From contig JAQGBZ010000122.1 of NCBI GenBank assembly GCA_034687125.1, positions 1-64,000 of the forward strand: a stretch of DNA of 64,000 nucleotides. The letters are read 5' to 3'. The notes below the pieces were generated by a model, which ran no database searches, was not told the origin of the DNA, and worked only from the letters and a program-made list of their open reading frames with translations. The translations under genes were made by a program, and so were the position numbers. Positions 1 to 12,000 of this stretch are shown piece after piece. Positions within the stretch are counted from its first letter, which is position 1. Every line of letters starts with the position of its first letter. This DNA is from Neelides folsomi (Eukaryota; Arthropoda; Collembola; Neelipleona; Neelidae).

Positions 1-696
1 AAAAGGCTGCGATTGACGTTTGGTGATATCGACTCAAGAAGTGCATTTAGGCCAACCTTTGACACCTAACCTTTTTTCCCCTTAAACTACATGATATTTT
101 CCTTATTGGGTTCAAATTTCATGAAAATTGGTTGATTAATAAAAAAGTTATTTAAGTGGTCCCATAAATATGGTTAAGGGATTATATCATGATTTTCATG
201 ATAGGTAAATCAATGAGATTTGCTTCCTTTCTTTATATCTAGTTATTTCGATTTATTTCTCCATATTTTAGAATATCCATTAGAACCGTAATGGATATAA
301 TAAATTAACATCAAATTTCCTTTAGTATATTCATAAATTCACTAAAACTTAATGGATTTATAATTAATTTAAAAGATTACTATGTATTAAGTATAGGTAT
401 TATATAAGGGAATCACAAAGTGAGAAATTAAGGGTATTGTGATACAATGATTTAACATATTACCTATACCTAGGTAATATTATGTATACAAATATGTATT
501 TTTAATGTGTCATTGTATTTATAATACTTCCTTCTAAAAACACAAATCACGAGTTTCTTTCAAGAGAATTCATATCTAATCTATATGTATTAAATATCCA
601 TATTTCTCATATACAAACATATGTACGAACTACTAAAATGAAAAAAATGTAAAATAAAAACAAAGGAAAACTTTCCTTAAAAAGAATTAGTTAACA
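1..696. other. AT-rich intergenic sequence
   Basis: No open frame, RNA gene or repeat can be supported here. It lies downstream (3') of the serine protease on the minus strand and would include that gene's 3' untranslated region. Confidence 0.6.
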
Positions 697-3600
697 TTAT
701 AAATAATATTGCAGTGTTTGTTCTCTATCTAACACTTTGTCAATCCATGATTTAAATTTTTCAACTCTTGTGAAAACGGCATAATAATTGGGATCACATC
801 CTTGATTTCCGGTCCCTTGAACTCCGCCACTTACAATCCCTTGAACGAACCATTTACCATAAATCTCATCTTTGATGACGAGACCGCCACCGCTATCTCC
901 GTCACATGCCGAAGTTCCTATTAACCATCAATGATTTACAATGCTAATAATATAAACAATTTGCTTAAACTTTAATTAATAAATTAACCTTTGAATGTCA
1001 AATCAACATGGAAAATTCCAATGAATAGAAATTATCAAATTATTAATATTAGATTTATTTAATATTTCTCACCATTTTCGTATCCAGCACAAAAGGTAGT
1101 TTTGCTCACAAGAGCCTTAAGGGAATTATGTTTGGCCTTGCACGTGGTGGAGCTGACAATGGGCAAAGTCGTCTCGTGGAGTTCTTCAGGGAATTTACGA
1201 TCTCCGAGTGAACCCCAACCAGCAAGCTGAAAACACAATCAAATCTAAATGATCCTGTAGATATCTTTTCATCTTCTCGTTTCTTTATCAAAGATGCGAA
1301 TAGAATATATAAATTGTAATAGAATTTTAACATACAAATCCTTGGGTTCCGACTTCAAGATCGTCATCTTCATATGGGAGACAAATTGGATGAATAAAAG
1401 GCGTAATATCCGCTTCCTATAGATATATCAAATTATTAAATAAACCATTAAATTGCCAATTATTATTTAAAGATAGTAAAAACCTTATCCAGCCAAATGA
1501 TGGCAATGTCCGAAGAAAGACTGACGTAATTGTAATTTGGATTCACAATGATTTTGGCAGGGCTAATTTGCTGAACATCTCGATCATTGTTGTAAGTCGT
1601 TCGATTGTATTTACCAAGGAAAATTTGAATATCTTCAATATTCTTTGGTTCATTTGTTTGATAGAAAGTGACACAATGAGCAGCTGTAAAAATATATTAT
1701 AATAGTTAATATTAAGAATATTAACTTATATTACATATTTATGTCTGTTATTAACTATTTATTAAAGAAACCTGTTAATATTGCCCTTTGGGAAATAAGA
1801 GTAGCTCCGCAAATATGTTTATAATTATTTGACCCAGGAGGTTCACTTTCGTAAAGTCCAACATGCCATGGCCATTTGCCCTTTAAAGAAGTTGATGACC
1901 CGGTAATAAAAGCGAGTGGTTGATGACCACCTAATTTAAATAAATTATTGTTAAAATTTAATAAAATTTAATATGGGGGCTAAATTAGTAAACCATTAGT
2001 CTATTTTCCCAAAGCTTAGGCTTGAGTTTGAAACAACCGCTTATCTAAATGCATGGAAATTATTTGCGGTTATTCAAATTCAAGCCTAACCTTAGAAAAA
2101 GAAAAAGAAATTACATTTGATCATATTCATATTGCCAATTGGTATTTATTAAGAGTCACTATTAATTGAATTTAAACTACATATACCATCTCCACAGCCC
2201 AAGAAACACTTGAATTTAATTCCTCCTTTCCAACTTCCTTTTTTACAAGTCCTAGAAGTTTTTGAAACTCCATTAAGAGCAGCTTCCCAATATTTGTTGC
2301 ATCTGAAAGGTAAATTTTAAAGGAATGCTTTAACTTTGTATTTCAATCACTTTCTACATATTATTTACACTACAAATGAATTTCATTGGTTAATTTCTAA
2401 CTTATAGAAAATAATCAACCTTTATTTAAAAGAAAATTCAATTTAAAGTAAATATAAAAAAGAAGGGTAATTTACGTGTACAATGCAACAGTTCCGTCAG
2501 GTGAAAGTTCATCAACGCAATCAATTGATTGACTTAGGCGACTATTAAAGCAAGAGATCGTTTGACCTGGTGAAAAGAAATGATTTAATTTAATAAACAT
2601 TTGATATACCAATAGATTCACATTATATATATTATTTACTAAATTATAAATAATTATATAAGTAATTGAGTTATCGTTAACATATTTGTATTTACCTTCT
2701 ATTGGGGCGAGTTTGGGACAATGAGTTCTTCCATTGGATGTTGGATTCACCTCAGTTAGAGATGAAACTTCTGAAGATTGATATCTAGAAGTTGTGGATG
2801 AAACATAAGAAGTCGTCTTTGGTTTAAATGTAGTTGTGCGTCTTGTAGTTGGGGGATATGTGCTACTCGGGATTGTCTGAACTGTCGTTGTTGTTGTCGT
2901 TGTTCTTGGTCGCTTTGTGGTTGTTTCCTTTAATTCTTCCCGACTCGGCGGAGGTCTTCTTGTACTTCTACATTAAAATTAACCATTTATTTTTCCTTAA
3001 TAATTAATAACATTTAATGTTATAGCAAAACATACACTTGACATAATTCAATTGCTTCGTCCGTTCCACCCCAACAATTTGGAGTTCCATCACATTGATT
3101 TGATTCCGGAATGCAACCACCGAACCGACAACGAAATTGGTCGCTTCTAATGAAAATAAATATAATTTAAATATTATGATTGATACATTTAGAGTATTTA
3201 TAAGAAAAAGTGAAATATTCACATTTCTTATTTTATATAAACAATGTACTATGTAACAATTGTATGTAACAATGTAATGTACAGTAAGTAATGTACTGTC
3301 TTAAAATATAAGTTACAACGTTTGGTATATTTTGTAATATTACAGTAAATATGATGTTATATAGGTATATATGAACCCGCATTTGTCGCTTAATGTTATT
3401 CTGCTACAATCGTATTGTTTGTTTCCTTTTTCATCTTCTCCATTTGGGCAATCTTGAACTCCATTGCAGAGTTTTTCAGTCGAAAGACATTTCGAACCTC
3501 CCTCACACCGAAACTGGTTAAACCGGCAGGCATTTTCCAGCTGCTCCCCAGACAAACCTAATTGTTGTCATTATACAATTTTATATAACTAACATACAGA

Positions 3601-3731
3601 ATAGATATTAAACCCTATTTACTTTTATATACTTTTATAATATTACTTTTATAAAAGCCCTTTGTCCAAATTATTCAAATCCTCTCACCTTTAACTCCCA
3701 GAGTGACAAAGAAGAAAAGAAGAATTCTCAT
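697..3731 (-). CDS. Modular serine protease (LDLa-LDLa-Thr linker-sushi-like-S1)
   Basis: Eleven exons in consistent phase (3731-3689, 3557-3377, 3146-3036, 2967-2696, 2566-2476, 2302-2187, 1930-1772, 1683-1484, 1416-1336, 1226-1073, 917-697) encode 542 residues. Order: hydrophobic signal peptide (1-14); two LDL-receptor class A repeats (about 25-65 and 74-110, six Cys each with acidic Ca-binding ends); a Thr/Pro/Ser-rich, mucin-like linker (about 113-190); a Cys-rich sushi-like segment (about 195-267); and a trypsin-fold domain. The catalytic triad is visible: His327 in LTAAHC, Asp383 in SSDIAII and Ser478 in GDSGG. The residue at the specificity position six before the Ser is Ser, as in chymotrypsin, not the Asp of trypsin. 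The layout matches arthropod modular serine proteases (ModSP/HP14), secreted zymogens that start the Toll/melanization cascade. The usual R-IVGG activation site is not evident; the domain begins near LAFITG. The family role is established knowledge; orthology is inferred. Confidence 0.88.
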
Positions 3732-5609
3732 AATTCAATTTCTACTCAAAATCGTCATTTGTATGACCACAAATTATGATTTTATTTTAATAATAAAAGA
3801 ATAATGAAACCACTACAGGGATGAAGGTGAAAAGGGAATGATGAAAATTTCACAATTCATTTTTCCGTTCAGTTCATTAAATATTTTCCCATCATGCAGA
3901 TTGGGGTTTGGGGTTAGATGAGTAATTAAATAGTGAGAAAATGGTAGTTGAATACCTGGAACGCAGACGTAGCTCAATGTAATTCCTCTTAAGTCTTTTC
4001 TTTCTCATTCCACTTACGTAGATTGTAAATACTCCCAACATGTTATCGAGAAGAGCAAAAGAGATAAAGGAGTGTTTTAATTAGGAACCGACGTAAAAAG
4101 ACGTCCGTGTATTTCAGATTGGGAAAATGAGTCTTCTGGTCAAGGCAGGTTTTTCTCATGAATGAATTTTCAAGAACCTTGATATTCCACTTGTATGATG
4201 AACCTCCAATTAATTTCCTCAACTCGTTTCCTTTTCCAACCCCAAGCACCTCTTGGTTGCTGTTGGCAAATATTGGAGGGAATGGCCAATTCTTTATTTT
4301 CTTTTCACTCCAACTTGCAAAAAATATAACAAAGAAACCAAGCCCTTAGACTCAAATTCCTCACCGGCTACTTTTATTTCTCACGCATCTTTGACTCCTT
4401 TGTGATTCTCCCACCCTCAGACATTGCAAATTTGCTTTGTTTACTTTTACTCCTTGAATGCTTTATAATAAATGTAAGCGAAAAATTAGCGTTTAGCGAA
4501 AATGCCCATGTGAGATCTTTCAATATTAATATAAATGTATGCCAATACTCAAATAAAGTGCTTTAAGAACATCAATCATAATTCGAAAGTAGAAATTGTT
4601 TTATTGAACAATGCAAGTATAAAATCTCCGTAACTCAACTCAAGATTTTTAATTTTAAAAACTTTGACTATTTTTTGTAAACCGCGTATCATTTGAAATT
4701 CGACGATCCATTTAATATTTAGAATTCAAATTACATTCATTGCTTGTAATGAAAATTTGCAATGCTAACGTAACATTTTCGTATTAAAATATCGAATATC
4801 ACATCGAATTCAAATGTGAAGAATTTGGTATAGATTTATTTCTACAACTACTGATACAACTACCGAATTTCGACTCCGTTCAAAAAGCGTATATTTTCCA
4901 TTTTTCTCGATTAATGCTCATGGAAGTTGACCTTGGAAATCAATAATTTATACGTGCAAAATAAATTATTTGAATCAAAAAGTCAAATTCCAATCAACGC
5001 ATTGGAAAAAGGTTGGTAAAAAACATCATGTCGAACAACATGCCAATATGTTATAATATTTGTTATTATAATGCAGTTGCAGTTTAAAAAAATATTAATA
5101 GTAGATATATAGTACAATTGGTACTTATAAGCTATATGTATGTAGTGAACGTAGATACATGAACATAATTGAATTAAAATATAAAATATTTAAGTACACC
5201 AACATCCCTCTTAAGCTATTTGTCCATTTCCGGCACATCGTTTAAAATTCGTAGAAAACTACGAAATTATTCGAAACATTACTTAAAATGTGTGTTAAAC
5301 CTCTTTCGTGGACCGTTAGTTATATTGAACTATTAAACGGGTCCCTCCGTAATGAAGTCGTAAACGATGGAATAACTAAAACATGCAAACATAATCAAAA
5401 CAAAGGTGGACTTCATTGCGGAGCCAAAATCGTGTGGGAAATGTATCCACATATACAGATCTCATATACATACTACTTGTTAAAAAAATCTTATAAAATT
5501 ATATTAAAGCATGGCAAGAATCATGGTGAGAGTGTGTGAATGTAATTATAAAAGTAATTTACAGAAGTTCATAAACTTTCGCGAGCACACCACCCGCGTG
5601 AGGTTAAGA
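3732..5609. other. Intergenic stretch, no supported gene
   Basis: The 5' side of the protease and the 3' side of Myb. Small open frames occur at 4043-4249 (minus), 4158-4349 and 5288-5539 (plus), but none shows a domain, a convincing splice partner or a recognisable family. The protease promoter should lie just above 3731, but no TATA box or initiator stands out from the AT-rich background. Confidence 0.5.
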
Positions 5610-7359
5610 TCATAAGAAATCAAGATTTTTGTTAAGTAGCCTTTGGGCGTGAATGGTCATCATAAGCTGGTCGCGGGTCCGGCCCCGAGTTATCATCCAA
5701 CGCTGCTCTAAAGAGAAGAATCATATTTCAATCTATGTCTAAATTTCTAACAAATTGAGTTAGAAATCGGAAATCCCCCTTTCCCAATTAAAACATTAAA
5801 TATATATTAAATATACTTTATTAAATATATTGTATTAAATATGCTGTATTAAATGTACTTAATATAAATTAAATATATATAGAGAAATAATAGTGAGAAA
5901 AATTAACAAGGAATTAAAAGAGGAATAAAAAGGGGATTGAAATGGAAAAAGGAAGATTTCCGTCCCTTTTAGTTTACCTCGAGGTCGTCGCTATAGCCAA
6001 AATCCGGCTCAAACTCGATTCGCTTCGCAGCAGCATTTTTCCGATGTTTTGGTGGACGAACCTCCAACTTGGGACTCACTTCTATAAGAGAGTCCGTAAT
6101 GAAGGAGGGCGGGGAGAAGACGCTCTTGTGGAGGCTTCTGCTTGGGGTCTCCGGACTGATCGGTTGTTTCATGTTCATGTCCAAGTTGATAAAGTCCTGA
6201 ATGTCATTCATTCTCTCTTCGAACCGCGGTGGACTGATGGTGCTTTGTTGGCGACGGATGTCGGACAAAACTTGCTTCAGCGGAGTCGGAGTTTGAGTTG
6301 TGGAACTTCCCAGACTCGCTTCATCGATCAACATCCCTTTGGTGGGAGTGACGGAAAAAGGATCTTCATTTGAGCTCGAGGTCACTGGGGATGAGAAATT
6401 CATGCTTAGTTGACTTCCACACATCCGGGTGGTTTCTCTGACCGGAGTGGAAGACTCGCTGTTAAAGAGATTAAAAAGACTCCGTGAAGGGCTCTTTATT
6501 GAATGGGGGATGGGTGTGGCTTTGGGCCAATATAAAGAACTCGATGGGCCGCTCGACTCTTGAGGAGTTGAAGATAAAAAGGGGCTTTGGTTCTCCGTAT
6601 CGTTCCCTTCAATTATTAAAATTATTAATATAATTAAAATCTACTAATATCCGTCATTTAAAATGGAACATGAACATATTGACATTTACCTGAAAAGCTT
6701 GGGCTGAAAAACCCTGAATCGTTTTTACTCTTTGTTTTCCTCATTCTCCGTGAAGTTTGAGCTCCTTTGGCTCCTACCTGCCTCCGAATTGTTGAATTCC
6801 AATGGTTTTTAATGGCGTTGTCCGTTCTCCCAGGGAGAAGTTTGGCAATTTTGCTCCACTGGTTTCCATACTTAACGTGTGACTGGCATATTAAGGCATC
6901 TTCCTCCGGAGTCCAGGGGGATTTGTTAATCAGCGGGTTTAAATGGTTGTGCCATCTGAATCGTCCAAATGATCATATGATTTTTAATGATCATTTTTAT
7001 TAGCTGGAATTTAAAATTAAAATTAATTTTTACCTTTCTCTACATTGCTTTCCAATTCGCCCCTTAAGGTTCCTCGCAATGACGGTCCATTTCTTAGCTC
7101 CATAACGAGCCACAAGTTCCACAACCTTTTCATCCTCCTCTTTTGTCCATTGACCTTTAACTAAATTTGGGCTTAGAACTTTAGTCCAACGAGTGCTACA
7201 CTGCATTTCTGATCTATCAGAGAACTCACGAGAAATAGAAGCAAATTCCTCTCCGTGCCTAGTAACCAAAGTTTTCAACTTTTCGTCTTCTTCTCTCGTC
7301 CAGCTAGTTCTTTTTATTTTCTTTGTAGTCTTTTTAACCGTGTTCGGAGTCGACTCCAT
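5610..7359 (-). CDS. Myb: Myb transcription factor, three-repeat (B-Myb/c-Myb type)
   Basis: Four exons (7359-7034, 6955-6690, 6606-5978, 5705-5610) give 438 residues in consistent phase. Three tandem SANT/Myb repeats (about 19-67, 69-119 and 120-171) carry the spaced tryptophans. The third ends in the near-invariant block [17 protein letters not shown]. After a Ser/Pro-rich middle, the last exon encodes GRTRDQLMM followed by a short helix, matching the conserved C-terminus through which animal B-Myb and fly Myb bind the LIN9/LIN52 (MuvB) core. The last exon uses the second of two adjacent AGs: splicing at the first would stop after four codons, while the second keeps the conserved block. The protein is a nuclear activator of G2/M genes in Myb-MuvB complexes (family knowledge). 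It is shorter than vertebrate B-Myb (about 700 aa) because the middle is compact. Confidence 0.93.
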
Positions 7360-7548
7360 GTCTTAATTCCTATTGCATTGAGGAGAGCCGTTTCAGCCGT
7401 TACACTTCCGGTCAAACTTAACACAATGACAGTTGGCTCCTGAGAGTCAAAAATAAACCCAAACTCGTTAAAATGTCCAAAACTCCACAATCCCAACTTG
7501 GGGAAATGTTTTTCCAGTGTGAGGAATAATGTTTAACCTTGTTTTGTG

Positions 7549-7780
7549 AGGTCATGACCCAAGTTGTTGGGTTTGTTATGGATGCGAGGAGCTTGGCTCC
7601 ACCATCCTCCTGCTGCTCTGCTCACACTGAAAGAAGGGTTTCTTTTTATCCATTGTCCCATTGTTGATGGCCCAAAGCCCGCTCTTTCCACAGAGCGGGA
7701 CAAGTTGCCGCATTTAGACTCCAGGGTGCGTCTTACAAAATTCCCAGCTTCTGATTGGTCCAATTCCGCCATTGGTCGAA
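7549..7780. promoter_or_regulatory. CCAAT-box cluster and palindromes upstream of Myb
   Basis: Three CCAAT boxes fall within 22 bp: ATTGG at 7754-7758, CCAAT at 7760-7764 and ATTGG at 7771-7775. A hairpin with 8-bp arms (CCCGCTCT 7678-7685, AGAGCGGG 7692-7699) and a perfect 10-bp palindrome, GGTCATGACC (7550-7559), lie between the cluster and the Myb start. Multiple CCAAT boxes bound by NF-Y are typical of cell-cycle promoters. The sites are seen directly; assignment to Myb, about 400 bp away, is inference. Confidence 0.4.
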
Positions 7781-9003
7781 GCTACCATGGCGTTATACGC
7801 AACTTTTCCAGTGTTACTGCATACAACTTTTTTCACAAGAGTTGGAGTAAACCATTTTTATATAGGAGGACTCTTGGCTTAGGGTAGGATTTCAACATGT
7901 AGGGTTCGATTCCTAGCATAGGATTTATACACGGAGGGTTTCTTTGATAAGGTTTGAGCTTGGGGTCATTTTCACATAAACCTCCCCATATAACTTGCCG
8001 CCTAGTTAGATATACAGATGATAAATATAAAAGCTTTTTAATATCTGCATGTACTTCAATGTACACACATTGAACCTCAATGGAAATCATTTATTCAAAT
8101 TTGTATTGAATAAACGGTAGATGATATGTATTTCATGCGTAGATTTATTTCATTTCTAATCTCTTTATATTTCTATAGGAGAAATGAGAACAATCGTAAA
8201 TTACAACTTTGAAACTATTGGTCATTTGAATAAGTTAATTTTACCATAGTTACAATGAATTTCTGATAATTTTTAATAGTGAGATACTCACTTTGGTAAT
8301 GGAAACGTTTGGACATGGAATTATATTTACATTTTGTGTGAAATAAGTGAATTTGGGAATATGTGAATCATAATTTTCTATGAAAGGTGTCTGGGGATTT
8401 GGGCGCATTCCGTCCTAGAATCAGAATCCCGTTCTGTAGGGGATATATATAATAAATATTTGAAATTGGTTGTTGGGAAGATATGGGAAATGGAATTAGG
8501 GTCGAGAGGCCCAGAGAAAAGAAGACCTCCGAAAGTGAACAAAGAACACCCCTTAAACCCTTATCATTGGCTGCCTCTCTCACTCCGCTCAAAATTTATT
8601 TCATCTACAACACGCATACAATAAATACCTAGCCGTATATGTATGGTATAAATAACATGTACACGCATAAATAGGATATTTGAAGATAATTCTAAATATA
8701 TTTATAAATATGATGAACATATAAAAGAATGAGTTAGATATTAATGTAAATAAAATCATTATCAATAAAGGAAATTTAATTTGCTTTTACTATTGATAAA
8801 CTTATTCTAATCGTAAGATAGCATATTGTTTAAATGTTTTTATACTATTTATATAATATGTATATAAATATTACGTATAAAGTATGTATACTACTATTAC
8901 CATTTTGGCAACATATTTCTTTATCGAATGTAAAATATTGAGGCTTGTTTTGAATGGGTTTGAGACTAAAAGCTCATGAGAAACCCCGCATGTTTCAAAA
9001 GAA
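7781..9003. other. Intergenic stretch between Myb and POFUT2
   Basis: This divergent intergenic region contains the promoter of POFUT2 and possibly the distal Myb promoter. Open frames at 7833-8090 and 8368-8592 (both minus) have no recognisable content. A tRNA-like B-box sequence near 7902 does not fold into a complete tRNA. Confidence 0.45.
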
Positions 9004-12000
9004 ATGAGTCAATTGTTGTTGACAATTGTTTTATTATCGTTCCTTTCATTTAATTTTATAGCATTTGGTGAATTTAAGTTTTCGAGGAAAGCTGTTTTAA
9101 GTGTCGAGAAACTTTCGGACACTTTTTGTTTAGAAGGCTTTTGTGGGCTAAGGAGCAAAAGGTGAATAAAAGAATTGAATAAATTTAACAAATTATCAAA
9201 TAAACAAACAATAAGTTTAAATTTAATTTATCATATTAAAATCCTTTGCTGAATAGATATATCCTATATGAAGTGAACCCTGGAGAAGGATTTAATTTGA
9301 GAAGGGACATTTTTCTTAGAATCGCCCCATTAATTCACATTTTGAATAAAAATGATTCGGGAAATTGGGTTTTGGTAAGAGTTTTATTCATTGGACTTTC
9401 AATAATTAATTTGAATTAAATTTATTTTTAATTATTAAATCGGATTTATAATTCGAAATTATAAATTTCAGGTCTTGCCTCCTTGGAGCAGTCCACATTG
9501 GAGGAATACAAAGGGTTATCTTGATTGGAAAACTTTTTTTGATGTTAACAAGATTCAAGAACACGTAGCTTCTATTGAATTCTCTCAATTCCTTGACGGT
9601 AAAATTAATTTAATAATCATTGCATTATTAGTTTAGGAATAAGTCAAGAATATGGGGACTCGCGAAATTAAAGGTGGAATTAAATTAAAATTGTGAATAT
9701 TTAAATTTTTTGCATTTGTATTAGAATACACACAAAAGAATAGGAAATGTTTTAAAGGGTAAAAGTCTATAATATTATTTCAATATTGATAACTTTCTCT
9801 TTATAATTGAAAAAGCCATCGTAAAATTAAAATGGAGAAACGAATTATAATTAAAATAAATCATAAAAATGAAGGCAGGAAAAGGAGAAAAAGAAGGTTT
9901 AATAGGCCGCGCGTTGCGCGGTCTATTTAAAGAGCTTGGACTTTAAATGTTCATAACTTTGTCATTTTACGCGAGCGACGCAAACTAACGTCAGATTCGT
10001 AATTAGTATAGTAAAATTAGTATAAAAACACTCATCTTATATTTAATACCGCGCGTCCCCACGTTCTTGACTTGTACCCATTATTATTAAATTATTTATT
10101 TATTTATCAATGATTAATGAATGAATGAAGGATTTATTTAGGTATAGTTAGAGTAGCAGGCCTGTGGCCCATGTGTAGAATAACATAATATTTTGATAAC
10201 GGATTAATTATTCTTTCCTTAATTCTAAATTTTTTTATTTAAAAACATAATTATTTAATTAAATATTTATTATTAATATCTATTATTACTAATTTTTCCA
10301 TTATATAAAGTTCATTATTAACATTAATATTATATCATGATTATTTCCCATTATAAATGAACAATATTGTGTATTCACTTTTTCCCCTATTCTAATCTTA
10401 TCTAGTTCATCGCGCAATTTATTTGTTTTAACATTTATATTATTTTTTATTACTTATGGTTAGATCACTTTTACATTATTTTCATTATATGGATTATTTA
10501 GCATCACGTAATTATTATTGTTAGCCAATATAAAGGTTAGCGGCGGCTTATAATATTAAATTAAATAAGATATAAATGACTAATGACCTATATTATAATT
10601 TCACATATTGACTGATAAATATTTTGTTTTAGAATATGGAGTGGATAATAGTCTTGATAGTGTTTATCAACTTCAAAACTTCCCATTTGAAGCCAAAGAA
10701 AGTTGGGAAGAAAAGATTGAAATAGTGTCCAATTGCGAAAGACCGTTGGTTTTTAAAAAGTATGTTTTTAAAATGAACACAAATATGTTATTAAATATAC
10801 TTGTTAAAGGTGTATACACTGTGTTTCAGAGTTAGCCCGGTTTGTTAAAAAACAAGCATAACTTTATCAAAATTAAACATTTAATCTTCATACTTGAGGA
10901 ACATGATGGGTAATATGTTAATTTTAATGTCAATCAAACTAAATACTGAAATATTGAGAAATGATAGACTTTTTTTGAGATAGATAGACTTTCACTATTT
11001 CCATTATTGGCATATTCATTTTCCTTTTTCTATAAAATTATGGATAATCGAGGCAGATTAACAAAAGACGAAAAAGTTTTTGTTATTGAGGAGTTCGCTA
11101 GAGTTAATAGTGCAGTTGAGGTTGTTAGAAATTGGCAATTTGAAACAAATGCACCTAATTGTTCTTCAATAAGAGATTTGGTTAGAATGTTTAAAGAGTC
11201 AGGAAGTGTTGAAAATAAAAAGCCAGGAGGAAATCCAAGAACAGTCAGAACGGATACTAACAGGCAAATTCTAAAGGAGAAAATTGAAGAAAATCCCACT
11301 CAAGTGATTTCAACGAGGAGGCTTTCTTTTGAACTCAAAATTCCACACACTTAACTTTCCCGAATGGTAAAGGAGCTTTCATTTAAGCCTTATCATGCAT
11401 CTTATGTGCAAGAATTGAAAGAAGGAGATCCAGAAAACAGGCTCCAATTTGCCGAAAAATCCTTGAAATACCTGGAGGAAAATCCCAACTTTCACGAACT
11501 GATAATAGATGAGGCTACTTTCGGACTAGTCGGAACAGTGAACCGTCATAACGAAGTTTGCTTTTTTGCTTAACTGTCCCTTTAACCCATGTTCCCGCCA
11601 CGCCCGCTTATGCTTCCTTGCTTGTTTTCAGACTTTCTGGGGTATTGAAAATCCAAATGTGATAAGAGCGAGAAAAATGAAATCTCTTAGATTGAACGTA
11701 CTACTCACAATAAAAGGAGTTCTTGGAGTTTTTTGAGGGAACCATCAATGGGAAATCATTTCTCGAAATGATGGAAGATCAAGTTCTACCAACTCTACGA
11801 TTCGACATTTGTCAAATGTGGTTCCAGCCCGATAGTGCTCCTGCACACTTTGAAAAGAGGGTGAGAAGTTTTCTAAATGAGAATTTTTAACCTCATTGGC
11901 GTGGTGGTCCTTGAGCACGGCCTCCACGTTCTGACTTGACCCCTCTCGATTTCTTTTTTTGGGGGTTATATCAAGAATTTAATTTACTCTAAAAGTCCAT

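Noticed and set aside
5942-6373. A 143-codon open frame on the plus strand
   Set aside because: It is antisense to Myb exon 3, whose frame is supported by phase and conserved blocks at both ends.
7564-7887. A 107-codon open frame on the plus strand, with a 79-codon frame on the opposite strand
   Set aside because: Both strands are open because of base composition. Neither has a domain, and the segment carries promoter-like CCAAT boxes.
7868-7930. A tRNA-like stretch with an A-box-like TTGGCTTAGGGTAGG and a B-box-like GGTTCGATTCC
   Set aside because: The T-arm would need an eight-base loop with a four-base-pair stem, and no acceptor or anticodon stem forms. It may be a tRNA-derived repeat remnant, but a functional tRNA is not supported.
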